Shown: positions 45,091-57,717, counted from the first letter of the stretch. The stretch: DNA of 64,000 nt from Boswellia sacra (GCA_013180625.2 SNVD02014502.1:434001-498000); one strand, 5' to 3'. Numbers and translations: made by a program. The notes: a model not told the origin generated them from the sequence alone.

Positions 45091-48000
45091 ATGAATAAGA
45101 TTGAGGAAGCAAATAGTATAAAACCTGAAAAATTTAATGGACAAAATTTTAGGAGATGACAAAGACAATTGAAATATTGGCTCACTGTTCTAGGTTTAAT
45201 TTCAGCTATTGAACCAACTAGTCAACCTAGTGAACCATCTAGTCAACCTAGCAATACATCTACAACCCTAGAAGCCTCTAGTTCCACTTCTACTTCCACA
45301 ACTCAAATGTCAAAAGAGGAGATAGATTATCATTGTCATAATAGAATATTAAGTGCTTTATCAGATCATCTCTATGATGTTTATGAAACTACCAAAAATA
45401 CCTTAGAATTGTGGAACACTCTTGAAGCCGTTTATGAGATAGAAGACACTAGTCTAGATAGATTTGCTGTTTCAAATTTTAATCTTCATAAAATGATAGA
45501 TTCTAAGCCTATTAGAGATCAAATTCATGAGTTCCAAGAACTTTTGAGAAGAGTTGAGAAAAATGGTACGACTCTTAGTGAAGATTTTAAGGTGTCATGT
45601 TTAATAGAAAAGTTACCTCCTAGTTGGTCTGATTTTTCTAAATCTTTAAAACATAGACAAGGAACTCTTTCCATGACACAAGTGATTAACTCACTTACAA
45701 TTGAAGAAAATAATAGAGTTGGTAGTTTAATCAAATTGAAAGTACTAAAGTAAACTTAGTTGAAAACACAAGGAATTTCAAGAACAATAAGAGAAATGGT
45801 TTTCAACCTAGGAGAAGGAGCTTTAAGAATAAGTATAATCAACATAATAGGTCTAAGAATTCTAAAGGCAAAGGGGATAGGATTTGCTATGTTTGTGGAA
45901 GGTCTAATCATGTGGCAAAGGATTGTTTTTACAAAAAGACAGAAGCCTATAAACATAAGCCCCATCAATATCATAAAGATCAAAAGGATCAAGTACATGT
46001 CTTGGAAGAAGGAAGTCCAAGTGAACCAAATGAACCTCTCATTAGGTATAATAATTCTAATTCTTTGAGTGTTAATTTTACTTATGAAAATAATGAATGG
46101 TGGTTAGATTCAGGCGCGAATATTCATGTTTGTTCTGATAGAAGTTATTTTAAAAATTATCAGAACTCAAGTGGAGGAAGTGTGACCCTAGGCAATAATA
46201 CTACCGCACAAGTACTTGGGATTGGAGATATTGAATTGAAGATGACCTCTGGAAAGACTTTAATTCTCAAGGAAGTGCGTTATGTTCCTGAAGTGAGAAG
46301 AAATCTTGTTAGTGGGTCTTCTTTAGTTCAACAAGGATACAAAATTGTTTTAGAGTCCAATAGAGTTGTAATCTCTAAAAATAATGTATTTGTGGGTAAA
46401 GGTTATGTTTATGATGGTTTATTTAAGTTGAATACTTTTTCAAGATCTAATAAAGTTTCCAAAGTTTTCAATATTGAAACTTCTAATATTTGGCATGGGA
46501 GACTTGGACATGTGTCTTTAAAGAAAATCAAAAGAATGATGGATCTTGACTTAGTGCCTAAAGCTATGATTGATTTTAAACATAAGTGTGAGATTTGTGT
46601 TCAAGCTAAACAACCTAGGAAGCCTTATAAGTCGATTGAGAGGACAACCCAAGTTTTAGAACTTATACATAGTGATGTTTGTGATTCTAATCGATCACCA
46701 ACTAGAGGAGGAAATAGATATTTTGTAACATTTATTGATGATTGTTCTAAGTATTGTTATATATACTTGATTAAGACTAAGGATGAGGTATTTGATAAAT
46801 TCAAAGTATACAAAAATGAGGTAGAAACAATTAGATAAAAGAATTAAGAAGCTTAGATCTGATAGAGGAGGTGAGTATACTTTAAGTGCTTTAAGTATTT
46901 TTTGTGAAGAGAATGATATTATTCATGAGTTAACTCCACCTTACTCACCACAATCTAATGGGGTTGCTGAGAGAAAAAATAGAACTTTGATGGATATGGT
47001 GAATTCTATGTTGTTAAGTTCTGGTTTACTAGATAATTTGTGGGGGGAAGCTATATTATTCGCATGTTTTATATTGAATAGAATAACGATTAAGGACTTA
47101 GAGAAAACTCCTTATGAAATTTGGAAAAGAAGAGTTCCTAATCTTAAAATCCTTAAAGTGTGAGGGTGCTTAGCTAAGGTTGGTATACCTAAGCCGAAGA
47201 GAAAGAAAATAGGACCAAAAACAATAGATGCAGTTTTTATTGGATACGCCCAAAATAGTAGTGCAAATAGATTTTTAGTTATAAATTCTGAAGTTAGTGG
47301 AATATCTAATAACACAATCATAGAAGCTAGAGAAGCTACTTATTTTGAAGATATTTTTCCTTTTAGAACTAGAGTTCAAAAAACCATTTGTGGTCCATCT
47401 ACTTCAATTGATAATGAGAAAACACTTACTAATTTATCAGTTGATAAATCACAAGTTGAACCTAGGAGGAGTAAAAGACCTAGGAAAGAAAAGAATTTTG
47501 GAGAATAATTTTATACTTACTTGGTGGAAGGAGATCCTAGTTCTTATAAAGAAGCTGTAACTTCCATTGATGCACCTTTTTGGAAGGAAGCTATAAATAG
47601 TGAATTTGAATCTATAATTCAAAACAACACTTGGGTTTTAGTGGATCTTCCACCTGGGAACAAAGCAATAGATTGTAAATGGGTCTTTAGAAAGAAGTTG
47701 AAATCGGATGGTTCTATAGATAAGTATAAGGCAAGGCTAGTAGCAAAAGGATTTACACAAAGAGAGGGAATAGACTATTTTGATACTTACTCACCATTTT
47801 CTAGTATCACAACAATTAGGATTTTGATAGCTTTAACTTCTATACATAATTTAGTTATTCATCAAATAGATGTAAAGACCGCTTTTCGAAATGGAATTTA
47901 GATGAAGAAATTTATATGAAACAACCTGAAGGTTTTATAGTGAAAGGACAAGAACACAAAGTTTGTAGGTTAGTTAAGTCTCTTTATGGTCTGAAGCAAG

Positions 48001-49062
48001 CTCCAAAACAATGGCATGAGAAGTTTGATGAAGTAGTTTTAAGTTATGGATTTATGATTAATGAACATGATAAGTGTGTATATTATAAGGAGATTAATGG
48101 AGCACACGTTATTTTGAGTTTATATGTAGATGATATTATGATTTTTGGATCGAACTTGGAGATAATAAATGATGTAAAATCCTATTTGTCTAGAAACTTT
48201 GATATGAAAGATTTGGGTGAAGCAAATATGATTCTAGGCATGAGAATAAAGAAGACTTCTAAGGGTATTACTTTAGATCAAAAAAAATTCTATTGAGAAA
48301 ATGTTAAAAAAGTTTAGATACTTTGATTCTAAGTCGGTATCTACTCCTTATGATTCTAAGATTGAGTTAAAGAAGAATCAAGGGAAACCAGTGTCTCAAT
48401 TAAGGTATTCTCAAATTATAGGATCTTTGTTATACATAGCAAATAAAACTAGGCCTGATATATCATATGCAGTGGGTAAACTTAGTAGATATACTCATAA
48501 TCCTAGTGAAGAGCATTGGCTTGCTTTAGAAAGAGTGTGTAAATATCTAAAAAGAACAACTGATTACTCTTTATGCTATAAAGGATTTCCAAATGTTATC
48601 GAAGGATATCGTGATGCTAATTGGATTACAGATGTTAAATCCACAAGTGTTTATATGTTTCTTTTAGGAGGAGCAGCTATATCTTGGAGTTCTAAGAAAC
48701 AAACCTTGATTTCTAGAAGTACTATGGAGTCTGAACTCATAGCTTTAGACACCACTTGTAAAGAAGCTGAATGGATCAAGAGTCTTTTCATGGAAATGCC
48801 TTTGGTGGTTAGGAATATATCATCTATTCCTATACATTGTGATTGTAAAGCATTTATAGATTTCGTGAAGCAAACTCACACCAACAAAAAGATGAGTAGA
48901 CATATAAAAGTGAGATACAAGTCTGTGAGAAGTCTTTTAGGCAATGTCGTTGTAACTTTAGAGTTTATTAAGTCTGAGTTAAATATTGCTGATCAGTTAA
49001 CTAAAGGGCTTTCCTTGAAAGCTACTAAAGAATTGTCGAGGGGGATGGGCCTAAGCTCATAA
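45091..49062 (+). pseudogene. gag-pol of the nested Copia element (few disabling changes)
   Basis: Gag ATG 45,091 (MNKIEEANSIKPEKF) meets TGA where a Trp is expected (RR*QRQLKYWL). Gag continues to 45,753 and shifts. The zinc knuckle CYVCGRSNHVAKDC is intact. Protease is WWLDSGANIHVC, followed by GAG-pre-integrase NIWHGRLGHVS. Integrase (FIDDCSKYCYIY, then a shift at ~46,835, SDRGGEY, QSNGVAERKNR) and RT follow (WVFRKKLKSDG, QIDVKTAFRNG, SLYGLKQAPKQW, LYVDDIMIFG at ~48,120). RNase H is SRSTMESELIALDTTCKEAEW. The end is at 49,062. Stops at 46,838, 47,161, 47,899 and 48,294 show it is inactive but not old. Confidence 0.9.
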
Positions 49063-49633
49063 GAAAGTCACCTAAGGAGGTAACCCAACCTCTATGATTG
49101 GAGATCCCATGAAGGAGGTTCAATGGGTAGAAACAATCCATATTGCGTGACTTATTAAGCACTACTATTATAGAGATATCTTTGAGAAGATATACTCTAG
49201 TTCATCCCTAAGGCAAAAATGTTTTATATGTGATATTAAGGAAAGGTATATTTACCTTGAATAAGTCCAAGGCAAGCATTTTCTTGCAAGGTATAGGTCA
49301 CATATACCTTTGGAGGACTTACCTAAGTGAGAGTCGTCGTGAGGCCGCGACCTTGAAGATTGAGCTGTCTTCTAAAAACTCTCATAAGAATCAAGATTGA
49401 GCGCATGGCCTTAAATAGGGCTAACCCGCAAAAACCAAGTCTTTGTCGATATTATGCGTGTGATAGCTTGAAGTTTGATCAAGGAACCGAGTTCAAGACA
49501 TAGTTCACTTAGGTACCTCAAATAGATGCTATCAACACTAAGTGTAGGTTCAAGCTCGAAAGGCACCTACATTGATTGCATAATATAAGGTTGCAAAATT
49601 AATTTTTAAATTTCAAACCTTTTTGTGGGGGAT

Positions 49634-50192
49634 TGTTGGAATAAAAAAGGTTATCAATTTTATGAGTTATAAAACCTAATTGTGCATGAGTTACAAAGTT
49701 TAATTTTATTTGTAGGTTACATAATTTATAAGCACATTATGTTATAGGAGTTACACTATTAATCATATAGGTTACAATGTCTAGGATACTAGTATATAAG
49801 GAGGTCTTTAGGTTCAATTTTTAGAGACTAATTATCAAAGCCATCACTCCCTCTTTTTCAATTCCAAAATTCTACAATTTTGCAACTACGACTTGTAAGA
49901 ATGGTTCATATTCTTCCGGTGATCGTGCTCATCGAGGAGAGTGGCTGAGAGCTATTGGGTTGTATCTTGGAGCCCTTGAGGACCATCTTTTACCCGCACG
50001 AAGGGGAGGACTCTTTGGCTTTAGGACAACGCTTTACGCGTGCCTCTCATAGCACAGGCCAGATTTTTCTAACTTGCTTTTATAGTTGTTACGTTTGTTA
50101 TTTATTTTGTTATTTGTTTATTTAATATATTTGTTTATAATATTGGTTGAGCATGTGTTATTTGATGAATTAATAATATTTTTTCAATAACA
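49634..50192 (+). repeat. 3' LTR of the nested Copia element
   Basis: 559 bp with canonical TG...CA ends. The 572 bp between the pol stop and the LTR (49,063-49,633) is noncoding. Confidence 0.92.
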
Positions 50193-51490
50193 GCTGCTCC
50201 AGTCACAAATGCAGAAGGCTCATGGTATTTAGACACAGGAGCCACTGACCACATCACTGCAGATATGAGTAAACTGGAAGTTAGAGAAGATTATTCAGGC
50301 ACTGAGAGTGTCCAAGTGGGTAATGGTAATCTACTACCTATCTTTCACATAGGATCTGCATCATTATATAGTTCACAAAAATCGAAGCCTTTGATTCTTA
50401 GCAGAATCTTACATGTACCTCAAATAACTAAGAACTTGTTGAGTGTTTCTAAACTTGCTACTGATAATGATGTAACAGTGGAGTTCTGTTCTTGTTTTTG
50501 TTTTATAAAGGACAAGAGGACAGGGGTTACTCTATTGGAAGGTCAACTTGAAGAAGGTTTATACAAGCTTCCTACAATAAAGTCTCAAGCAGCAGCAACA
50601 GGATCAATTTCTCTGTTATCTGTTGGTAATAAGTTTTCTTCTCATAAAGAACTACCCTCTCCAGTTTCTAATCCACTGTCAATGATGTCTTGTATAGTGA
50701 ATAATTGCTATAAATTAATTGACTTGAAACTTATTTTCAGGTAGCTGCGATTTACAAGAATGTGATAGCCACAGACACAAGTCCAAAACAATTAGAATTC
50801 GCAGAAAAGCTTTCCAACATTCAATATCAATGCACTCCTTCAGTCATGTCCATAACTGAGCTTGAACAAAATGTGGCAAATCAATCAACTATGGACTTGG
50901 TGACCATCGCTCACGCCATGCACTGGTTTGACCTACCAAAATTTTACCAACAAGTCAACTGGGTGCTCAAGAAACCTCCTGAAGTGATTGCTGCATGGTG
51001 CTACGCCTTCCCATAAGTCAATGACTCTGTTGATGCAGTTTTCAAGCCATTTTATCGCGTTTATTCCGATCCTTATTTGGAGGCACCACGAAAATTGATT
51101 GAAGATAAGTATGTAAACATTGATTTCCCGTTTGAGCCAGCTGATGGGACAGACAGTACGGGACCGTTTGATCAGTCTGTGATAGAGAAAGAGATGGATT
51201 TGGGTTCTTATTTCACGTATCTGAGGTCATGGTCAGCGTATCAGACGGCTAAGGACAAGGGCGTGGAGCTTCTAACGAGCGATTTGATTGAGAAGTTTAA
51301 GCGTGCTTGGAATGAAGATGGGCAGAGCCGAAAGGTTGTCAAGTTTCCTGCGTATCTTTTGGGAAAGTGGGAAATAATAGTGGAAGAACAAGGTAAATTC
51401 ATCACGCAGCAGAGTCTACAATGCCACCGCATACCGAATTGGTATGATGATATGATTTGGCTCGACTACCAAATCATTGTACTAACCTAG

Positions 51491-53080
51491 TAGCTTGATG
51501 ATACTCCACACTCTTTTATTGATGATAGAGTAACTAATGAGTGAGTTCAGAGAATAGTTTCATGTTGCTTTGAGTTTCTGATGGCAATTTAAGTGGTGCA
51601 ATGATATATGAGTGGAATAAATTAGCCGGGTAATATCATACACTAATTGGGATAATTTCATACACTATCTCTAAGGTTTGACATAATATGACTCAGAAAC
51701 GTAGTTTTGCATTTGTATCATTTCGGTCCTTAACGTTTGTGAATTTGTATCAGTTAGGTTCAGTTTACTAATTTTCTTTGCTTTTTCACAAATTAAATTA
51801 TAATTGAATAATTATTTATAATAAAAATGAAGTCAATGTTATCCCATACTTAATGAATATCTAGATCCAATTGATGAAAATGTCCTTATTTGTTTGAGAA
51901 AAAACAAATGGAATTAGTCAATCGGATTTAAATGATATAAATATATAAATCTTAAGGATTAAAATAATACAAATACGAAATTGTATTTTTTGATGATATT
52001 ATGTCAAACCTTAGGATGTTTTATGATATTAATCCATTTATTATTTGCTTGTTGCACGGAAGGTTCAATTTCAAAATTGAAGTAAACAAGATCACCTTCT
52101 GATGAAAAATGCAAGTATGAAGTTACATTAAACGTTATAAGAGAAAATGCAAAATATATCAACTTTTAGAGGGGCTTTTGAGAAATAACAGGTTCTTCTA
52201 AAGCTAAGATGCCCTAACCAATTGGACACAAAGTGACACAAATAGCCTTAATTGTATAGTTTTTATCAAATCGATCCCTAAAGTATTCACTCCGTTTGAA
52301 AACCCAAACTTTGCATTACGACTCTTCCCTCTAGCAAACAGTTTCAAGAGAATTCATTCACTCCAACATTATAATCAAAATCCTATTCACAAGAATTATA
52401 GCAGAGAATTACTTGAAGTGTTCAAGTTTAAGCTTATTAGTGGGGGAGAGAACTTGGAATTGAAGAGAAATGAAAGGTCGGTGATCACGGATGCATACGT
52501 CCAGCAAAATCTTGTATCAAAACCAGGGACAGAGCCCCATAGGAAAGAGCGGGACCAACTTTGGGAAAAGTCCCAATTTTATATACAAGTTCCTATTATT
52601 CTATATGTATATGTGTAGGAGTAGGAATGTGAATGCCTTAGCCCATGGCCTGCCAATTTTTTGATAAAATTTGATCTAGTCTCATGCTTTTGGATTCAAC
52701 AATTCATTTATTTAAAACTTGCTCCACTTAATTCAAATATTTTATTACTTCTCAATTTAAATATAATTTAATCTCCTAATTTTCTCTTACATTCTCAGAT
52801 TTTCAGATCACACGGTCCCTCCTCACATATTTCACTCTCACATCTCTCTCATCCTTTCGCTCTCACCAGGAAGGAAGTCATTGACGACTGCAGCATTTGA
52901 TTCCCACTTTTCTCCATCCACACTTCAAATTTGAGGTAAATTAAAAATTTTTTTTTCATTTTCTTGATTCTTTTATTGTTACCTGGGAAACTTATTTTCA
53001 CTTATTAACTTGATTTTTGATAGTATTATTACTTTGTGAAATTTGCAATGTTTAATTAATATCTAATATTTAAAGATGTT
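51491..53080. other. Intergenic; a 5'-leader-like C/T-rich block near 52,780
   Basis: Mostly AT-rich. Positions ~52,790-52,935 are C/T-rich (cactctcacatctctctcatc) and end tttgag|gtaaatta, resembling a noncoding first exon with a donor site, but no coding exon follows. No gene called. Confidence 0.4.
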
Positions 53081-53099
53081 AATTAGTGATAATCTAAAT

Positions 53100-53620
53100 T
53101 TTTAGTATTTTTTCCTAGAAAAATAATCTATTTGTTCATTAGATTAATATATGCAATTATTCATTGGTTTAATAGCATATATTATACTTAAATATAGTTA
53201 ATTAGTAATAATATAATGTTTAGAAACATAATTTGTCTATTAATTAGTTTAATATATTAGGCTAAAAACTGATAACATATATAATTTTTAATTGATAATT
53301 AATTATTGACAATCTAAGGTTTTATTACTTTTGCTTAGAACATAATCTAATTATTAATTAGTTGATTATATACATTTATTCATTATATAACTAACAAGTC
53401 ATAATCTAAAATTTAACTACTTTTTCTTAGAAACATAATCCATTTATTAATTAGTTGAATATATATACATTTATTCGTTAGATAATTAATGAGTCATAAT
53501 CTAACATCATATTGCTTTTGCTTAGAAACATAATCTATTTATTAAATAGTTAAATATATACATTTATTCATTAATAATTAATGAGGCATAATCTAAAGTT
53601 TAATTACTTTTTTTAGAAAC
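53100..53620 (+). repeat. AT-rich minisatellite, about 92-115 bp units, 4-5 copies
   Basis: Units begin cttagaaacataatctattt and include attaattagttgaatatatacatttattcattag and aatgagtcataatctaa. Clear starts lie near 53,219, 53,335, 53,430 and 53,521, with a weaker copy from ~53,115. Confidence 0.75.
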
Positions 53621-53989
53621 CAATATCATTACTTTAGTAAGATTTGTTTTGATTTAATCATGTATGATTTTGCAAGTACCATAATTAAACTTTAGATTTT
53701 TGTTTTCAAAACAAATTATTCTTAAATTGATCTTGAGTTCTTGTTCATATTAAACCAGGTTTTTAAGCACATTTTGTCATTTCATGAATAGACAGCTTTT
53801 TGAACATTTATTGTATATGAGAACTCTTTTGTGTGCTTGCACTTCTTTAGTCTTATGAGTTATAAACTCCTTCTGTGGTTTAACATGTCCAGTAAGTTTC
53901 TTCAATTTTCTTATGTTTTGGTGCAAATATAATATTAAATTATGCTAAGCTTTTTTATATATTGGTTTCTCTTGTTTACTTTTATATTG

Positions 53990-54039
53990 TTGTTAGAAGA
54001 TATTGCCCCCGCTAATTTAATTTGCTGGCTCCGTCACTG
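53990..54039. mobile_element. Isolated hAT-like right terminus
   Basis: cccgctaatttaatttgctg followed by gctccgtcactg. On the other strand this reads cagtgacggagccag, a typical hAT end. The matching left end was not found in the upstream ~1.5 kb, so this is a fragment. Confidence 0.45.
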
Positions 54040-54356
54040 ATCAAAACCATGTATTCATAAATATCAAACCTTTGTTAATGGTAGTGTCCATGAAATTTGG
54101 TTTACTTGTGTTAATTTGAATGTTTGGTAACAACATAGTTTATCAATTTTTAATGTCAATTTAAAAACAATGATAAAACTTGTAGTTTTATTTTTATCTA
54201 TTGATATCTTAAGATCAAGTTCTGATTTTTCTTTTCTTTTTTGGCTGTTAGTCACAATCAAGGGGAGGTATGTCTATACTTTGGAAACCTTGGGTGAAAA
54301 CAAAATATTAACAAAACTTAGGAACGGTAAGAGAAAACGTCCTAGGGAGATATCAT

Positions 54357-55590
54357 GGGCCAGTTTGAGGTTGTTTCTGCTGTAGAAAAAATCAATTTTT
54401 TCTACAGCAACAGAAATCTATGGGCGTTTGGGATTGCTTTTCACCTGCCTAAAAAAATATGTTGAAGAAAAAATTAGTTTTAAAAAATGAGTCCAAAACC
54501 ATGTAGGGACTTGCTTTTAGAAATAAGATTATGCTTTTATAAATTGAAATGTTAAAGTTGTACTCAACAAAAAAACAAAAATATAAAATTATCCTTATTT
54601 ATTAAAATTCTTTTATTTTATTTATGCCAATAATTAAAACAAATAATAATTTATTTTTATAAAATATTTTTTGAACAAAAAATGTAAAATTTGGCCGAAG
54701 TTATGTCAAAATAGTGCTAGAACGATCACTGGTAACTATCCCTACAGCACATCCTATGACAACCCTGCCATCGAAATGTTCGTCAGAATACAATCTGCTC
54801 AACGGGAGAGGCATCGACAACAAAAGATTTGCAATTTCAACGGCAAATGATGGTGAAACTTCCGACATCCGAAACTTCCACCGTCTTTTACGATGGAAAC
54901 CTTTATCGGAAGCGTGAAACCTTATGTCATTGGACAGATTAGGAGACGTGATCATTTCTACACTAGTAGTGTCGACGGACGGGCCCAAAGACGATTACTA
55001 GCGACCAAGTACGGTAGTGGCGGCACGGTGACTCTCCGGCTGTTGGTTTTAAATTTTTTTTATTTTTTCAAGCTTTATAAAATAAATTTATTTACTTTTA
55101 AAATTTTAAAAATATAAATTAAAGATATCCAACAAATATTAATAATTAACAACAATGTAAATTTACATTTATTTAATACATATTATAAAATTTAAATTAT
55201 TTTATATTAAATATTGAATTTAAATGTATAAGTTATACATCCATATATTTTCACATAAATTAAAAAATAATTACTCATTTTATTTATATTTTACATTAAA
55301 ATAATTTGTATAGAATTTTTACTTAATAGTTAAAAAATTGATTATAAATTTTAAAAATTATATATTATGAAGGAATACTATATATGTCTACTTAGGTAAT
55401 TTGTACATAAAAAAAGCTACAGCAACACCAATACCAAATATTTCTATCCTACTTTTAAAAACTTTTGAAAAGTAAAGCAGTTTTTAAAAGTTAGTTTTCC
55501 AAACACTCTCCTGTTTTTTTTCTAAAACTGAATTTTCTACAACAAAGTAGAAGCTATTTTTTTATAGTAACAGCAATCCCAAACCGGCCC
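54357..55590. mobile_element. Inverted-repeat element, GGGCCAGTTTG family (1,234 bp) carrying a gene-like segment
   Basis: The left end is gggccagtttgaggttgttt and the right end, reversed, cgggccggtttgggattgct. The flanks gatatcat / gatatctc suggest an imperfect 8 bp duplication. The outer parts are AT-rich, but 54,690-55,050 is of balanced composition with open frames on both strands, unlike its surroundings. Confidence 0.65.
54690..55050. other. Gene-like segment inside the inverted-repeat element
   Basis: A 95-codon open frame runs on the minus strand (54,701-54,988), including FAVEIANLLLSMPLPLSRLY and GRVVIGCAVGIVTSDR. Plus-strand frames also exist. I do not recognise a domain. It may be a captured gene fragment or a nested insertion. 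Confidence 0.4.
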
Positions 55591-57298
55591 GATATCTCCA
55601 AACTAATGGTTTATAGTTCATATTTTTATGTACATTTGGAAATTATTTTTTTGTGCTTTTGGGAATGGTCTATTTGTGCATGAACCTAAATGAAACTTCA
55701 TAACCAAACTGAAGTGTGAATTGTCGATCAAATTGATCTAGAAAGAAAAATCTCACTAGCTATTTGGATATTTGGTGTTGGATGAAAATATTTGAATGGC
55801 CAATGAGATTAATTTTTCATGCCATATCGTCAAGAAATAGAGGTTTTCTTATTTTTATAAGAATTAATATATATATTTATCTAGTGTGGCGGTTTGATCA
55901 CTTGAGTGGTGAATTCTCCACTTTTAATATGGTTTATGAAGGCTTTGCTAGTACTCCTAGTATTAAGATATTTCGTTGACGAGATTATTCAATGACGACC
56001 ACTCAAATTAACCAACGGATGATGCATTTATTAATTTCAATATTAGATATATTTCATGGCACAAGGACCATGAGCAAGCGCCGTTAACATTTAAAAAAAA
56101 ATCAATAAATTGTATCAAGCCATTAATTGAATATCCCCGTAAGTTTAATAATTGCAATACAAATTCTATCAAAATTAATACATTACCAAAGGCTCTAAGA
56201 TATATATGGAAGCCTCTCTCCAGGTGTTTTCAAGGAAAACATTCCTTGTATAAGTGTTCTTATCAACTCCTGCACAACCCTAAGTGTCCTTTTCAAGGAA
56301 AACATTCATTGTCCAAGTGTTGTTACCAACTTCCTTACAACCCTCTAAGTGTCTTTTAGAAGAATTTTTTATTTTCTCCAAATGGCTCCATAGGTTCCAA
56401 ATGTCGTCGCAAGCTCCTCGGCATGTAGCATGGTATTAATCAAGCTTCATGAATCCACCACATGTAATTAGAATCTCCTATAAATAGGCTCTTTTGCTAC
56501 GTATTAAGGTTTGAATGTATCCTTTATCCTAAAACTCTCCCCCCAATTTCTCCCTAGTCGCCCATCAACTTTCCCTATTCCCATCCATATTTCAATCTTT
56601 GATTTGAGCGGAGGATTATCACTGGCAACATTGCCCATGCCTCTTAACTTTGTTTTCTCTTTATATACAATTTAATTACATCAAGCCTTGGTTGACTAAA
56701 ATGTAGCCGCTTATTTTGGCAACCACGTGAAATTCCCTATTTTCACCATCTTTTTCCATCTTTTTCTTATTCTCCTTTTGCTGAATTAGACTTTCTAGAC
56801 TAAATATAAATTTGACGAGTGAGATAGAGATCAAAAAATTTTTGATATCAATAAATAATTTAATTCTTTAGTAATGCTTCATCTATAACTTATCTATAAC
56901 TAATTTTTTATTCAATCTGAATCGGAGTAAAACATGAAAATAAATTAAAGAGATTAAATATAGTTATTTTTCATAAATATTTTATCAATTTAAATTATAA
57001 AAAAATTGATTATAAATAGGTCGTAGATACAGTATTATTCTTAATTCCCTGTATAAAGTCATGATAATTCCCGTCCAATAAACGAAATTCAACTTGCAAT
57101 CAAATTTAGAGAAAAAGATTGATGTTTCGTACCGTTCGCCTCTAATATTCTACGTCTTTGCATTTGCAACCTTCATATTTTATTTTTACTTTTTATATAT
57201 CTAAATTATTCATTAAAAAAACAAGGAAATTGTAAATTTCTTATATTTCATTTACAAAATGATAAAATAAGTTATTCAATACAATCTAATAATTAAAG
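55591..57298. other. Intergenic with a 65 bp tandem duplication and an LTR-like block
   Basis: At 56,223-56,352 a ~65 bp unit (ttttcaaggaaaacattc... acaaccctaagtgtcc) is repeated twice. At 56,479-56,486 a TATA-like tataaata is followed by a C-rich leader (aaaactctccccccaatttc), resembling an LTR or an old promoter. MITE-like ends occur near 56,871 (agtaatgcttcatctataac) and 57,030 (reversed aagaataatactgtatctac). Confidence 0.4.
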
Positions 57299-57457
57299 GG
57301 TTAATCAAATAGACACCCCTTAGGTTTTAGCTTAATTTCGTTGATATTCACTTTTTGTCACTTTTCATCACGAGCACCCCTGACATTTTCAAAATTCATC
57401 ATTGAGACCCCTTCCGTCAGATTCTCCAATATAAGTTATTTTACCTAAATACCTCTA

Positions 57458-57717
57458 GAGTAATGCTACTCATACAAACTATTTATACAAACTTACATAT
57501 ACAAACTGTGTGGCATCCCTATATGATCGCCACATCACTCATATTAATTAATGACATTTATTATTAATATATATTTATCAAATCATTGCATTTATTTATC
57601 AAATCACATTATGCCACATCAAATCAAATCATTGCATTTATTTATCAAATCACATTATGCCACGTCAGTTTGTAAGTGTGAGTTTGTATAAGTAGTTTAT
57701 AAGAGTAGCATTACTCA
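57458..57717. mobile_element. MITE (260 bp) nested in the long-TIR element
   Basis: The ends are gagtaatgctactcatacaa and, reversed, tgagtaatgctactcttata. The flanks are tacctcta (57,450-57,457) and taccccta (57,718-57,725), an 8 bp duplication with one change. It includes a 41 bp direct repeat (atcaaatcattgcatttatt..., 57,578-57,661). Confidence 0.75.

Larger units (their letters stand above)
43796..50192 (+). mobile_element. Complete nested Copia element (6.4 kb) with exact 5 bp TSD
   Basis: LTRs are 43,796-44,379 (584 bp) and 49,634-50,192 (559 bp), starting t(g/a)ttggaataaaaaagg and ending ttcaataaca. The target duplication gctgc is at 43,791-43,795 and 50,193-50,197. A purine tract ttttgtgggggat precedes the 3' LTR. 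The LTRs are near identical apart from a 21 bp tandem copy (gagttataaaattcattgcat type) and a 4 bp indel, both extra in the 5' LTR, so this is the youngest of the large elements here. The gag-pol frame carries only a few stops and shifts. Confidence 0.93.
42398..50709 (+). mobile_element. Copia element in the pseudogene intron, 3'-truncated and itself interrupted
   Basis: The 5' LTR (42,398-~42,644) begins tgttaagatgaaaatt. An initiator Met-tRNA PBS tggtatcagagc is at 42,648-42,659. Gag lies at 42,664-43,760, then a second Copia element (43,796-50,192) interrupts. The protease region resumes at 50,193 (GSWYLDTGATDHIT) and runs to about 50,709, where methyltransferase intron sequence begins (ataaattaattgac). 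Integrase, RT, RNase H and the 3' LTR are missing, together with ~35 bp of the intron (agaattgaagcttgg in copy 1), pointing to one deletion across the right boundary. Confidence 0.85.
42096..51490 (+). pseudogene. Methyltransferase pseudogene (duplicate of 32,722-33,756), intron filled with nested Copia elements
   Basis: Exon 1 (42,096-42,229) has a TAA as third codon and a 16 bp deletion between two gcag repeats that shifts the frame. Motif I is still readable in the shifted frame (tgggatatgggcacgggcag), and the donor gtaagt is kept. Exon 2 starts at 50,741 after an intact ttttcag. It reads VAAIYKNVIATDTSPKQ and DLVTIAHAMHWFDLPKFY, hits TAA at 51,014-51,016 where the intact gene has a Glu codon, then continues in frame (DKYVNIDFPFEP, WSAYQTAKDKGVELL) to 51,490. 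The original ~240 bp intron is now ~8.5 kb. Upstream sequence (41,825-42,000) is also duplicated. Confidence 0.9.

Noticed and set aside
52790..52935. First exon of an unseen gene (C/T-rich leader ending with a donor-like gtaaat)
   Set aside because: No coding exon with a recognisable product follows within several kb.
53210..53620. CRISPR-like repeat array
   Set aside because: The repeat has no unique spacers of regular length and this is plant nuclear DNA; it is a minisatellite.
54701..54988. Protein-coding gene on the minus strand
   Set aside because: Lies wholly inside an inverted-repeat element, with no recognised domain; kept only as a possible captured fragment.
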